Position numbers and translations under genes: made by a program. Shown here one piece after another: positions 47,960 to 57,576 of a DNA stretch of 64,000 nucleotides. How positions within the stretch are numbered: position 1 is the stretch's first letter; each line of letters begins with the position of its first letter. The notes under the pieces were generated by a model that did not search any database, was not told the origin of the DNA, and saw only the letters and a list, made by a program, of their open reading frames with translations. This DNA is from Tychonema litorale BBK16 (GTDB lineage Bacteria > Cyanobacteriota > Cyanobacteriia > Cyanobacteriales > Microcoleaceae). The DNA lies in assembly GCF_021648855.1 (NCBI RefSeq), contig NZ_JAKJHX010000002.1:10005-74004 (forward strand), given 5' to 3'.

Positions 47960-49399
47960 ATGAAATCTTTCTCTACCGAAAATTACGTTACCACACAAGA
48001 ACTAGAAAGTATTGTCGGCCCCTCTGGCATCTGTCACTGGCAAGATACACAGCCATTTTGGCAAGAACAGATACAAAAAGCTCTTGCCCCCAACACGAAA
48101 ATAGACTGCACCGTTTACCCGAATACTCAAGCAGAACTCGCCGCTGTCATTGCTTGGGCCAGGCAAAATGGTCACGCTGTTTTGCCTTGTGGTAGTGGCA
48201 GCAAACTGGATTGGGGCGGTTTAGTTAAATTGGACTCCGATCCCCCCCAGCCCAGGGCGGGCACGGGGGCACCGCCCCTACCAAGGGGGGAGCAAGATGT
48301 TGTCAAAGTCCCCCTTCTTAAGGGGGATTTAGGGGGATCTCCGGGTTTAGCGGCACTCTTGGCGGTCAGCACTTCGCGCCTGAATCGACTCGTAGAACAC
48401 GCTGTGGGCGATTTAACCGTGACTGCGGAGGCGGGGATGAAATTTGCGGATTTACAGCAGACTTTAGCAGCAGCAGGGCAATTTTTGCCGATCGACCCCG
48501 CATATCCACAACAGGCAACCTTGGGTGGCATTATCGCTACTGCTGACACAGGTTCCCTGCGACACCGTTACCGGGGTGTTCGGGATATGCTGTTGGGAAT
48601 GACTTTTGTGCGATCGGACGGACAAATTGCCAAATCCGGGGGTCGAGTTGTCAAAAATGTCGCCGGCTACGACTTAATGAAACTGTTTTCGGGTTCCTAC
48701 GGCACATTAGGCATCATTTCTCAAGTCACTTTCCGCGTTTATCCACTCCCTGAATCCTCTGGAACTGTAGTATTAACTGGGGAAACTCATGCTTTAACTC
48801 AAGCAACTCAAATCCTCTTATCTTCCGCTTTGACTCCCACAACAGTTGACTTGCTGTCACCTAATTTAGTCGCCAAATTAGGTTTAGGAAAAGGCACAGG
48901 ATTAATCGTCAGATTTCAAAGTATCGCAGAGAGTGTTAAACAACAATCAGCCCGCTTGCAGTCAGTTGGCGAAAAGTTGAGTTTGCAAGCAACTATCTGT
49001 CGCGAAAACGATGAGAATCTGTTATGGCAAACATTGCCAAAAACTATCTGGAATTCTCCCCAAAACTCCGCAATTATCTGCAAAATAGGCATCAGACCCT
49101 CCGAAGCAGTCAAACTCATGGACGAATTCCCAATCCAAGACGCTGTGATTCATGCAGGCTGCGGTTTGGGGATTTTGCGCTTTGATCAGACTGTGACTGC
49201 GGAAATGATTGGGGAAATCCGCAGAGGGTGCGAAGCGAAAGGTGGCTTTCTCACGGTTTTGGTAGCGCCGGCGGCTCTGAAGCAAGAGTTGGATGTTTGG
49301 GGTTATACTGGAAGTGCGATCGATTTAATGCACGGGATAAAACAGCAGTTTGACTCGGAGAATATGTTGAGTCCTAATCGTTTTCTAAGTGGTGTGTAG
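47960..49399 (+). CDS. glcE: Glycolate dehydrogenase FAD-binding subunit
   Basis: A 479-aa protein of the PP-ALD/FAD-linked oxidase fold, the GlcE-type subunit of glycolate dehydrogenase, which handles photorespiratory glycolate. IDCTVYPNTQAELAAVIAWA, LPCGSGSKLDWGG (FAD pyrophosphate loop), TVTAEAGMKFADLQQTLAA, GGIIATADTGSLRHRYRGVR and KNVAGYDLMKLFSGSYGTLG are typical. An insert of about 35 residues (93-128), between GGLV and LAVSTSRLNRL, is encoded by two dispersed repeats. GlcF follows 122 bp downstream; GlcD is not in the window. Confidence 0.9.
   Translation: MKSFSTENYVTTQELESIVGPSGICHWQDTQPFWQEQIQKALAPNTKIDCTVYPNTQAELAAVIAWARQNGHAVLPCGSGSKLDWGGLVKLDSDPPQPRAGTGAPPLPRGEQDVVKVPLLKGDLGGSPGLAALLAVSTSRLNRLVEHAVGDLTVTAEAGMKFADLQQTLAAAGQFLPIDPAYPQQATLGGIIATADTGSLRHRYRGVRDMLLGMTFVRSDGQIAKSGGRVVKNVAGYDLMKLFSGSYGTLGIISQVTFRVYPLPESSGTVVLTGETHALTQATQILLSSALTPTTVDLLSPNLVAKLGLGKGTGLIVRFQSIAESVKQQSARLQSVGEKLSLQATICRENDENLLWQTLPKTIWNSPQNSAIICKIGIRPSEAVKLMDEFPIQDAVIHAGCGLGILRFDQTVTAEMIGEIRRGCEAKGGFLTVLVAPAALKQELDVWGYTGSAIDLMHGIKQQFDSENMLSPNRFLSGV
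48254..48326. repeat. Two dispersed palindromes inside glcE
   Basis: 48254-48282 is the same 29-bp sequence as 15709-15737 in lipA. It is followed by the unrelated repeat CCCCCTTCTTAAGGGGG at 48310-48326, which has 7-bp arms and continues with ATTTAGGGGGAT. The whole is in frame with glcE. Confidence 0.85.
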
Positions 49400-49521
49400 T
49401 TAAAAATTTGCAGTCTTTGTTTTTTGACGAACCGCGAAGGCGCGAAGACCGCGAAGGAAGAGAAAAGAAGAGAAGTTTTTGAAGGACTAAAGTTTTTACT
49501 ACCCCAAAAATCAAGAAATAT

Positions 49522-50931
49522 ATGCAAATTTCTGAAAAATCTACAGTTCCTAGCGACAACTTAAAATCTGCTAAAGAAAGCAATTTTTTGGCACAAAATC
49601 CACACTTGCAATCTCCAGAAATGCAGGGTTTTGATACTAACAATCCACCGAATCCTAAATTAATCGATACTTGTGTACACTGCGGCTTTTGTTTATCAAC
49701 TTGTCCGAGTTATCGGGTACTCGGCAAAGAAATGGATTCCCCCAGAGGGCGCATTTACTTAATGGATGCCATCAATGAAGGTGAAGCACCTTTGAATGAA
49801 GCAACTTCGCAGCATTTTGACACTTGTTTGGGCTGTTTAGCCTGCGTTACAACTTGTCCGTCGGGAGTACAATACGACAAGTTAATTTCCGCAACTCGCC
49901 ACCAAGTTACCCGCAATCAAAAACGCACTTTTTCCGACAATGTAATTCGCACTCTAATTTTTAATCTCTTCCCTTATCCTCACCGATTACGGCCTTTACT
50001 TATTCCCCTGTTTATTTATCAAAAATTAGGACTGCCAAAACTGGTTCGCAAAACAGGTTTGCTGAAAAAAGTATTTCCCCGCTTGGCCGCAATGGAATCA
50101 ATTTTACCAAAAGTTACTGTCGATGCTTTCCGGGATAATTTACCAGAAATCATTCCAGCCCAAGGGGAAAAACGCTATCGAGTCGGTGTGATTTTAGGCT
50201 GTGTCCAGCGGCTATTGTTTTCGCCAGTTAATGAAGCTACGGTGCGAGTTTTAACGGCTAATGGTTGTGAGGTTGTGATTCCTAAAAGTCAGGGATGTTG
50301 TGCTGCTTTGCCGGAACATCAAGGACAAGCGGAACAAGCAAAAACCTTGGCTAGACAAATGATTGACAGCTTTCAAAATACTGGTGTTGATTTTGTGATT
50401 ATCAATGCTGCTGGTTGCGGCCACACTTTGAAAGAATACGGTCACATTTTAGCAGATGACCCGGAATATCGCGAGAAAGCTGAAGCATTTGCTGCTAATG
50501 TTAAGGACGTACAAGAGTTTTTGGTAACTGCCGGATTGACTGCACAACTTCATCCTTTGGTTGACGGAGATTTAACGATAGTTTATCAGGATGCGTGCCA
50601 TTTATTGCACGGACAAAAGATTAGTTTGCAGCCGCGTCAGTTGCTGCAAAAAATTCCTGGCGTGAAGTTGAAAGAACCGATTGACGCGGCTTTGTGCTGC
50701 GGGAGTGCGGGAGTTTATAATATGTTGCAGCCGGAGGTTGCTGATGAATTGGGAGTGCAAAAGGTGGAGAATTTGCTCAATACTGGTGCGGAATTAATTG
50801 CCTCTTCTAATCCGGGTTGTTCGCTGCAAATTAAGAAGCATTTGGAGTTGCAGGGTAAGGAAGTTTCTTTGATGCACCCGATCGAGCTTTTGGATTATTC
50901 GATTCGCGGAATTAAGCTACTCAGGAAGTAG
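49522..50931 (+). CDS. glcF: Glycolate dehydrogenase iron-sulfur subunit
   Basis: A 469-aa protein with two 4Fe-4S ferredoxin-like sites, CVHCGFCLSTCPSY (about 51-64) and CLGCLACVTTCPSG (about 101-114), followed by two cysteine-rich CCG domains (QGCCAALPEH and AALCCGSAGVYNM with the later NPGCSLQIK). This is the GlcF organisation; it passes electrons from the flavin subunit to the quinone pool. The gene follows glcE on the same strand, 122 bp later, and is probably cotranscribed. The first ~45 residues are polar and poorly conserved. Confidence 0.94.
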   Translation: MQISEKSTVPSDNLKSAKESNFLAQNPHLQSPEMQGFDTNNPPNPKLIDTCVHCGFCLSTCPSYRVLGKEMDSPRGRIYLMDAINEGEAPLNEATSQHFDTCLGCLACVTTCPSGVQYDKLISATRHQVTRNQKRTFSDNVIRTLIFNLFPYPHRLRPLLIPLFIYQKLGLPKLVRKTGLLKKVFPRLAAMESILPKVTVDAFRDNLPEIIPAQGEKRYRVGVILGCVQRLLFSPVNEATVRVLTANGCEVVIPKSQGCCAALPEHQGQAEQAKTLARQMIDSFQNTGVDFVIINAAGCGHTLKEYGHILADDPEYREKAEAFAANVKDVQEFLVTAGLTAQLHPLVDGDLTIVYQDACHLLHGQKISLQPRQLLQKIPGVKLKEPIDAALCCGSAGVYNMLQPEVADELGVQKVENLLNTGAELIASSNPGCSLQIKKHLELQGKEVSLMHPIELLDYSIRGIKLLRK

Positions 50932-51049
50932 GTTGTCAGTTGTCAGTTGTCAGTTGTCAGTTGTCAGTTGGGTGAGGCACAGGGTAATCGGTGATCGGTA
51001 ATGCCCTATGCCCTATGCCCCATGCCCTATGCCCCATGCCCCATGCCCG
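50932..51049. repeat. Heptamer arrays (GTTGTCA)n and (CTATGCC)n
   Basis: Five copies of TTGTCAG follow the glcF stop directly, then after about 30 bases an array of CTATGCC and CCATGCC heptamers runs up to the stop of the convergent WD40 gene. Confidence 0.9.
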
Positions 51050-51050
51050 A

Positions 51051-53279
51051 TTACCAATTTTCTAACCTTAAAAAATGCACCTGTCCCGAAACTTCCGCCG
51101 CCACAATTGTCACCCCATCCGGTGCAACAGCACAAGATTTCAACGCACTATCAGCCCGAAAAGTAGCAATTACTTCTAGACTTACCAAATCCCAAACTCT
51201 CAGAGTATTATCATCAGAAACAGAAATTAGCCTGCTTCCCAAAGTCGCCAAAGCTGTTACCGCATCGGCATGACCTGCCAAAGTAAAAAGTTCCTTTCTA
51301 CTTGACAAATCCCAAATTTTAATCATTTTATTCCTGCCCCCAGAAATTACCCACTTGCCATCGGCTGTAACTGCTAAAGCATTTACCAAACTCTCATGAC
51401 CTTTGAGAGTAAAAAGTTGATTTTTTACTACTAAATTCCACAAGTCAGCCAAACTATTTTTTTCTTTTCCTAAACTCCAAATTTTGAGATTTCGGTCGCC
51501 GGAAGCTGAGATTAAACGCTTGCTGTCAGGAGTAACTGCGACAGCTTTTATCCCGTCGGTGTGACCTATAAATGTAAAAATTTCCTCTCCTGTTTCCAAA
51601 TTCCAAACTTTAATACTTTTGTCTCCTGAACCAGAAATCGCCATCGTTCCGTCCGCAGTCACAGCAATAGAATTTATCCAGTCTGTATGACCTGTGAAAG
51701 TAAAAATTTCCTCTCCTGTTTCCAGATGCCAAACTTTCACAGTTTTGTCGCCGGAACCAGAAATTATTCGTTGGCTGTCTGGAGTGACAGCGATTGCTTT
51801 TACCCAATCTGTATGACCATGAATAGTCAAAAGTTCCTCTCCATTTGCCAGATTCCAGACTTTAATGCTGTTGTCGCCAGAACCAGAAATCGCTTTAGTA
51901 CCGTCGGCAGTCACTGCGACAGCATTTACCGAGTCTTCATGACCTATAAATGATAGATTTTCTTTTCCTGTTTCTAAGTACCAAACTTTGAGAGTTTTGT
52001 CAGAGGAACCAGAAACTATCCGCTTACCGTCCGCAGTTACTGCAACCGCATTCACCGGGGCGATGTGATTGGTAAAACTGCAAATTTCTTCTCTTGTTTC
52101 TAGATGCCAAACTTTGATTGTTTTGTCACCGGAAGCAGAAATTACCCGGCTGCCGTCAGGAGTAACTGCTACAGCTTGAACGAAACTGCCGTGCATTCCT
52201 AATGTAAAAACTCTCTTTCTTTCTGCTAAACTCCAGACTTTGACAGTGCTGTCGTAACTGCCGGAAACAATGCTTTGTCCATCGGGAGTAAATACTACGG
52301 ATTTGACCCAATCTGTATGACCAGTGAGAGTAAAGAGTTCTTTGCCAGTTTCTAAATTCCAGACTTTGATGCTGTTGTCGCCAGACCCGGAAATCAGCCG
52401 TTTGCTATCTGGACTCACTGCTACGGATTGTACAAAACTTGTATGACCTTTGAGGTTGAAAATTACTTGCCTGGTTGTCAAATCCCAAACTTTAATACTG
52501 CCATCCCATGAACCAGAAATTACTGCTTTGCCGTCTGGGGTAACTGCCACAGCTTCTACGGCAAAAGTGTCGCCGGCAAAGGTAAATACTTCTTGTCCAG
52601 TTTCGAGGTTCCAAATCTTAATTGTATTGTCCCAGGAACCGGAAATTACTTGAGTACCATCGGGGGTGATTGCGACAGTATTGACGTAGGTAAGATGACC
52701 TGTTAGGGTAAAAAGTTCTTCTCCTGTTTCTAAATTCCAAACCTTGAGATTATGGTCGGAGGAAGCAGAAATTGCCCGCTTACCGTCGGGGGTTATCGCT
52801 ACAGCTTGTACCCAGTCTGTATGTCCGGTGAGGGTGCGTTGCAATCTTCCTCCCGGTGGGGTGAAACTGGAGGTCAGCGGCCGCAGCCAGGGATGTTTCT
52901 GGTGTTTTGCTTGGGCTAGCAGTGCTTGAATTTCTGGAATTTCAAAACACATCAAGCGGGCAATTAGTTGTGTTGCTAATTGGGTTTTGTCTTTGGCTAT
53001 AATGTGGGCAGAAAGCCGAATTGTTTCTTGAATTAATTTTAGTGTTTCTGTTTTTTGATTTGAGGTTGCAATTTCGCTTTTTGTTGCGATGTCATACTCT
53101 TCTATTAGTGGCTGTACTCCCGATGCGGAGAGTTTGGCTTCAATAAAATTGTAATCTGTTAGTAAGCTGTATAGTCGATCGGCTTCCCCAGGAGTTGCTG
53201 GCTGACTTGGTAGGATTTCCAGATATTGCATCTGTTCTGCGGGCTGCATCCGATCTGAATCTTGTGTAAATTCGCTCAT
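51051..53279 (-). CDS. WD40-repeat protein with 14 blades
   Basis: A 742-aa protein. Residues 1-145 are helical (LTDYNFIEAKLSASGVQPLI, AKDKTQLATQLIARLMCFEI, WLRPLTSSFTPPGGRLQRTL) and match the linker that lies between NACHT/TIR regions and the WD40 part in cyanobacterial STAND proteins. Then come 14 WD repeats of 42 residues (unit: GHTDWVKAVAVTPDGKRVIS, then GSGDKTIKVWNLETGEE), enough for two seven-bladed propellers. The last repeat is degenerate. Repeats 4-10 are very similar, which suggests recent duplication. There is no ATPase or effector domain, so it may be a scaffold or a stripped sensor. Confidence 0.93.
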   Translation of the reverse strand: MSEFTQDSDRMQPAEQMQYLEILPSQPATPGEADRLYSLLTDYNFIEAKLSASGVQPLIEEYDIATKSEIATSNQKTETLKLIQETIRLSAHIIAKDKTQLATQLIARLMCFEIPEIQALLAQAKHQKHPWLRPLTSSFTPPGGRLQRTLTGHTDWVQAVAITPDGKRAISASSDHNLKVWNLETGEELFTLTGHLTYVNTVAITPDGTQVISGSWDNTIKIWNLETGQEVFTFAGDTFAVEAVAVTPDGKAVISGSWDGSIKVWDLTTRQVIFNLKGHTSFVQSVAVSPDSKRLISGSGDNSIKVWNLETGKELFTLTGHTDWVKSVVFTPDGQSIVSGSYDSTVKVWSLAERKRVFTLGMHGSFVQAVAVTPDGSRVISASGDKTIKVWHLETREEICSFTNHIAPVNAVAVTADGKRIVSGSSDKTLKVWYLETGKENLSFIGHEDSVNAVAVTADGTKAISGSGDNSIKVWNLANGEELLTIHGHTDWVKAIAVTPDSQRIISGSGDKTVKVWHLETGEEIFTFTGHTDWINSIAVTADGTMAISGSGDKSIKVWNLETGEEIFTFIGHTDGIKAVAVTPDSKRLISASGDRNLKIWSLGKEKNSLADLWNLVVKNQLFTLKGHESLVNALAVTADGKWVISGGRNKMIKIWDLSSRKELFTLAGHADAVTALATLGSRLISVSDDNTLRVWDLVSLEVIATFRADSALKSCAVAPDGVTIVAAEVSGQVHFLRLENW

Positions 53280-53436
53280 AAATTTATGATGTTTTTGTCA
53301 AATGTGTGCGATGGCTAGCTGCACCTTCCTAAAAACCCGATCGAGAAACTTGTGTCTTTTCTTAGGATGACATATTTTAATTGCTGTTTGCTAAAATATC
53401 TAAAATAGAAAAGTATTGAGTTTAGAGACAAAATTC

Positions 53437-53949
53437 ATGGATGTTATCGAGTTTTTTGAGTTAAGTGCAGGCAAGTGGTTTTCCCAGCGCACTGTACACA
53501 ATCTCAATTCCGGGGAATTGCAGGCAGGTAAATCTGACCTGAAAATAGAAATACTGACGGCTATGGCACCTGAAGTCGTTAAACTGTGTCAACATCACTC
53601 GATCGATCCCACTTCTACTGGGTTAACCAGCATTCGGGTGAGTTGGGATGGCACTCCCGATCGCACTGAGCAAAAACAAATCGGTTCTACAATATTAGCG
53701 ATCTTACCCAATCCCGACAACCCTAGCGAAGGTAAAGTGCTCCAAGACAAGGGCAATACCCGCTATGTGATGGGCAGCGATGATGTGCTGACATTGATTA
53801 CGGAATCTGAAACTATCCATGCCGAAGAACGTCTGTGGTATCTCATTCCCAATCTGCGACTGCGTACCAGTGTTGTCAAGCAAGCAAACGGTACGGAACA
53901 AGCTTCTTTTTGTTCGGAAATTCGCATGGGAGTAGGCCCCAAAAGTTAA
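53437..53949 (+). CDS. cpcS: CpcS/CpeS-family phycobiliprotein lyase
   Basis: A 170-aa protein that attaches phycocyanobilin to a cysteine of phycobiliproteins. MDVIEFFELSAGKWFSQRTV is the usual start; HSIDPTSTGLTSIRVSWDGT and ERLWYLIPNLRLRTSVVK (the WYLIPNLRLR segment) are family marks of the lipocalin-like barrel. The start ATG 53437 is chosen over a TTG seven codons upstream. Which position or subunit it serves is not decided by sequence. It is divergent from the WD40 gene, with about 157 bp between. Confidence 0.9.
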   Translation: MDVIEFFELSAGKWFSQRTVHNLNSGELQAGKSDLKIEILTAMAPEVVKLCQHHSIDPTSTGLTSIRVSWDGTPDRTEQKQIGSTILAILPNPDNPSEGKVLQDKGNTRYVMGSDDVLTLITESETIHAEERLWYLIPNLRLRTSVVKQANGTEQASFCSEIRMGVGPKS

Positions 53950-53952
53950 GAG

Positions 53953-54068
53953 TTTTGTTATTTGTTATTTGTTATTTGTTCGTTCTGATAACGAATAACG
54001 AATAACGAATAACCAATCCCATGCCCAATTCCCAATGCCCAATTCCCAATGCCCAATTCCCAATTCCC
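53953..54068. repeat. Heptamer arrays (TTGTTAT)n, (CGAATAA)n and (ATTCCCA/ATGCCCA)n
   Basis: Three different 7-mer arrays in a row fill the spacer between cpcS and the converging unknown gene: TTTGTTA, then CGAATAA, then AATTCCC/AATGCCC. Confidence 0.9.
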
Positions 54069-54071
54069 GTA

Positions 54072-54725
54072 TTAGACTTTTTTTCTTCTTTCTCCCTTTT
54101 TTCTGGTACCTTCAGAGGCAACAGCTTTTAACTTGGAGTGAAAATCAGTGTGTTTGACGATCGGGACTGATTTTTCAACCAACTGATCGGCTTCGGCTCG
54201 ATCGGCTACTTCAGTTACTGCCAAATCTTCATAAATTACTACTTCTGAATTTTCATTGGTGCGATCGCAGACTGGCAATTCTGCTATTTCCTCAGTCTCT
54301 ACTTTGGGGAAGTCAGCATCTTTCACGCGATCGACCTCAACCTCTGAGGACGCAAGCAAATCTAGTTCTAGAGCATCAAAATTCGATTTAGGACTAGGTG
54401 AAAATCTCTGCTCCTGGGATAGTATACCATCACTTTCCCATGTTGAATCTTGAGGAAAATTGCTACAAACTAAACGTTCAAACTCGCCATTAAAATGATA
54501 GAGAGGTTGGCTCAAACGCTGCCACATACTCAATATTTGTCCCACAGAAACGGCTTTGTAGCGACCTTGGTAAAGCGCTTCAATCACTGCTAAGCGAAGC
54601 CAATGGCTGGGATACTTTGTCAGCCATTCGCCCGCTAATTTTTCTGCTTTTTTGCCACCTAGGTCAAAACCGTAGTGAACCAGCAGAGCCGCTATTTGTG
54701 CAGATATTGCCGCCACTTCTGTCAT
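54072..54725 (-). CDS. Conserved cyanobacterial protein of unknown function
   Basis: A 217-aa protein. The first ~85 residues are conserved-looking and helical (IAALLVHYGFDLGGKKAEKL, EWLTKYPSHWLRLAVIEALY, QGRYKAVSVGQILSMWQRLS, then NGEFERLVC); the shape recalls DnaD-like or winged-helix modules, but I do not claim one. The rest is acidic and disordered, with a basic end (EGTRKKGERRKKV). ATG 54725 is the start; the longer frame upstream would be made of repeat sequence. Function unknown. Confidence 0.7.
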   Translation of the reverse strand: MTEVAAISAQIAALLVHYGFDLGGKKAEKLAGEWLTKYPSHWLRLAVIEALYQGRYKAVSVGQILSMWQRLSQPLYHFNGEFERLVCSNFPQDSTWESDGILSQEQRFSPSPKSNFDALELDLLASSEVEVDRVKDADFPKVETEEIAELPVCDRTNENSEVVIYEDLAVTEVADRAEADQLVEKSVPIVKHTDFHSKLKAVASEGTRKKGERRKKV

Positions 54726-54940
54726 TTGTTGACTGTCATTTGTTGACTGTTGACTGTTGACTGTTGACCCTTCGACTACGCGGTTCCTGAGCGGAGTCGA
54801 AGGGCAGGGCACCGCTGTTGACTGTTGACTGTTGGTTCCAATTCCCAATTCCCAATTACCAATTCCCTATGCCCTATGCCCTATGCCCAATTCCCAATTC
54901 CCTATGCCCTATGCCCAATTCCCAATTCCCAATTCCCAAT
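54726..54940. repeat. Heptamer arrays flanking a CCCTTCGACTACGC hairpin
   Basis: (TGTTGAC)n arrays, then CCCTTCGACTACGCGGTTCC to 54804 with complementary ends (a hairpin of the unit also seen at 29736), again (TGTTGAC)n, then (AATTCCC)n and (CTATGCC)n. The whole spacer between the unknown gene and the OstA-like gene is repeat DNA. Confidence 0.9.
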
Positions 54941-54941
54941 T

Positions 54942-57500
54942 TTAATCAGATAAGCGCACCCCTCCTTCTACACTTCCCACATCGCCGCCAAAAGGTTCTG
55001 GAGTGCCATTCCAATTGAAATCGCTAATCCTAAAAGTGAGGCTGCCAACTTGACGTTCAGGGTTAAAACGCAAAATAATTGCATAGCTGCGGCGACTGTA
55101 TTCTAAAGTGTAATTCGTACTAATTGTTTCCTTGGTATCTAAGTTAATCCCAGTTTGAATTCCGACTCGAAACCCGCCATAAACTTGTTGGACAAGTCCA
55201 AAGGAAAGGATTCTGACATCTACCAGCCGATCGAACAAAAATGGCGATAGACCATCCCGTCCTACCTGAGTGTAAGTCACGTTAAACCCAGTGTAGTCGA
55301 GGAAAGGGCGGGAAAAATGACCGAATTGCCCGATAATGCCGACACTACCGGCGAGGGAATTTTGTCGATCGTCACTACTGTAATAACTGCCAACACCTCG
55401 GAGGCCCAAAGCCAGTTTGACGTAAGGAACCACCGGTGTCCGAGTGTATTTCAAACCCTGCGTGGGAGTGCGGGGCAGGGCTTTGCCTTGCCATAGGGTA
55501 AAGTCGCGGGTTAGGGCTGCGCTGACTTGTAAGCGACCCAAATCGATGCGGTTGTTGTCCCGCACAGGTTCCACCAAGTCGAATCTGTCTGTGTCAGCAT
55601 TGATAAATTGATAACCGGCTTGGTAGCTGAGATTGATGCCGGATTTTCCGAGGGGGACGATGGGGGAAGTGAGGACGACTCCCAGACTGCTGTTGACGGT
55701 TTGAAAGCCGAGGGAACCGTTAAAAAGCCGATCGCGGTAGCTATATTCTGCCGCTAAAGTGTGAGTGCCAACAGACTGTCGCAGACGCAAATTACCCCGA
55801 AAAGCATTTTCAGCTAAATTCGGGAAATTATCAAAATTCACAAATATTGCCGAACCATCGATTCTGGTGCGCGGCCCGACAGCAGCCGTCAACTTCGCTT
55901 TCAACCCGTAACTATCGGGAAAAAATGGATTGCCACCATGTTTTTCGATTACCCGCTGAATGTAAACTTGGGGAGTCACAGTCAGGCGCACCGACCCTAC
56001 CTGAAACGCCTGTAAAGCACACTCAGCATACAATCCACCCCGATCGCCCACATCGTACCCAAAGGTCAAACACGGGCCATTCTGTTGCTGGCTATCGAAC
56101 ACCTGACGACGGGGATACACAGGTATTTTCACCCTGTTATCGAACACCAAACGAGGTTTCGTTGTGACTAATTCCTGGGCCGTAGGAGAAATGCTTCTAA
56201 TCGTTGCCGTCTTGGCCCTGTATTCCAGTTCCGGTGGAGAAAACGGGTCATTAGTAATCCGAATATTGGTAGCTACCCGAACCCCGTCGGGACGAATTTC
56301 TAGGCGTTCTGCTTGAAAGCGGACACGATTGACAGCCCCAGTAACTTGGGGGGCGGCTAATTGTCCACCACCACCTATCGTGAATGTAGCAGCTCCGGGC
56401 GATCGAACTCCGCGTACTGGTTGTTGACTGGTAATCCGGTCACTCAACGGCTGATTGAGAATCGTCCCAGCACTAATATCTGTCGGCAATGTGGGCGTTA
56501 ACTCGCTACCAGCTTTGGGCAAAAAAAGTTCGCCTGTGGCCTTTTCGACTACGCCGGAATTCAGACCGAGATTGAAATCCATCTGCTGCCCGCGGACTAC
56601 TTGTTCGCCACGGGTATAGGCGACATTGCCGGATGCTACCACTTGGCGGGTGACTAAATTGACGATCGCGCGATCGGCATCAATCACCGTTTGTCGGAAC
56701 CGCACCACAACATTACCAACCGCCGTCACAATTTGCTGTTTCTCGTCAAATTCCTGGCGGTCTGCCTTAATTTCGATGGTATCTGCGGGACTCACCGGGA
56801 AAGGTACTGTCCGCTGGGAAGGTGCAGTGCGGATGCCTGGGGCTGGGGCTGGTTTGGGCTTCGGTTTCGCTGTCGGCGTTCCCAGGGCTGGGGCGGTACC
56901 TGGAGTTGGAATCTCTAACTGCTGTTGTCCGCTAGGTGTGGTTTCCTGTACCGGTTCGGGAACGGGAATTTCCTGTGGTTCGGGAGGAGATTTATCTTCT
57001 AGCTGCTGCTGTCCCTTCGCCTGAACTCCGATGCCATCAGAACTCGGAACCCCCTGGCTCCGATTCTCCCCCTGCTCTCTCTGCGTTAATAGCGCCTCTG
57101 GGGATGGTTTCTGACTCTCACTGTCAAGGAGATTTTGTGGTGGTGCAAAATCATAAGTAGTAAACGAGGAATCTGGCTGAGTTCTGCTAGTTGCGGTTTC
57201 TTGAACTGGTTCCTCATATTGAAATCGCAACTCTGGGATGACGTCTCCTACTGTTGCTACGGAGTCGGCAAATTCGGTCGGCTGACCGATTTCTACGGTT
57301 GGGCCTAGGAGTTCGGCTGAGGCTGCGGGTTCCGGGGCTGGTGTTGGTTCTGGTAGAACTATGTCTGGACTAGGTTCCGGTATTTCTGTGGAGTTGCTGC
57401 GGGTATCTCCATCGCTGGCCGCCACAATCAGGGTGGCTGTTTTGGGCTTTGTGATGTAGATGAGGGCAGAGGGTTCTGGTGGTGGTACCGGATAGGGCAT
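54942..57500 (-). CDS. OstA/DUF3769 outer-membrane barrel protein
   Basis: An 852-aa protein. A long Pro/Glu-rich region (about 1-210) precedes an OstA-like beta-jellyroll (DTIEIKADRQEFDEKQQIVT, RQVVASGNVAYTRGEQVVRG), as in the N-domain of LptD. The rest (about 350-850) is a beta-barrel (DUF3769) typical of cyanobacteria, ending in RISDFNWNG. It probably inserts lipopolysaccharide or a related glycolipid in the outer membrane. The start is uncertain: ATG 57500 gives MPYPVPPPEP, as in relatives I remember, but with no signal peptide. An ATG at 57662 adds 54 residues partly encoded by (CTTCCCT)n, which would form a hydrophobic leader. Confidence 0.83.
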   Translation of the reverse strand: MPYPVPPPEPSALIYITKPKTATLIVAASDGDTRSNSTEIPEPSPDIVLPEPTPAPEPAASAELLGPTVEIGQPTEFADSVATVGDVIPELRFQYEEPVQETATSRTQPDSSFTTYDFAPPQNLLDSESQKPSPEALLTQREQGENRSQGVPSSDGIGVQAKGQQQLEDKSPPEPQEIPVPEPVQETTPSGQQQLEIPTPGTAPALGTPTAKPKPKPAPAPGIRTAPSQRTVPFPVSPADTIEIKADRQEFDEKQQIVTAVGNVVVRFRQTVIDADRAIVNLVTRQVVASGNVAYTRGEQVVRGQQMDFNLGLNSGVVEKATGELFLPKAGSELTPTLPTDISAGTILNQPLSDRITSQQPVRGVRSPGAATFTIGGGGQLAAPQVTGAVNRVRFQAERLEIRPDGVRVATNIRITNDPFSPPELEYRAKTATIRSISPTAQELVTTKPRLVFDNRVKIPVYPRRQVFDSQQQNGPCLTFGYDVGDRGGLYAECALQAFQVGSVRLTVTPQVYIQRVIEKHGGNPFFPDSYGLKAKLTAAVGPRTRIDGSAIFVNFDNFPNLAENAFRGNLRLRQSVGTHTLAAEYSYRDRLFNGSLGFQTVNSSLGVVLTSPIVPLGKSGINLSYQAGYQFINADTDRFDLVEPVRDNNRIDLGRLQVSAALTRDFTLWQGKALPRTPTQGLKYTRTPVVPYVKLALGLRGVGSYYSSDDRQNSLAGSVGIIGQFGHFSRPFLDYTGFNVTYTQVGRDGLSPFLFDRLVDVRILSFGLVQQVYGGFRVGIQTGINLDTKETISTNYTLEYSRRSYAIILRFNPERQVGSLTFRISDFNWNGTPEPFGGDVGSVEGGVRLSD

Positions 57501-57510
57501 AATTAAAACG

Positions 57511-57576
57511 GAAGGAAGAAGGAAGAGGGAAGAGGGAAGAGGGAAGAGGGAAGAGGGAAGAAGGAAGAGGGAAGAA
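57511..57576. repeat. Heptamer array (GGGAAGA)n
   Basis: About nine copies of GGGAAGA or the GGAAGAA variant, directly upstream of the OstA-like gene start. Read on the minus strand it gives the peptide LPSSLFP repeated. Confidence 0.9.

Noticed and set aside
53953..54068. Regularly repeated short units that might suggest a CRISPR array here and at 12347, 42853, 50932 and 54726
   Set aside because: The period is 7 bp with no spacers between units and no cas genes; these are heptamer tandem repeats.
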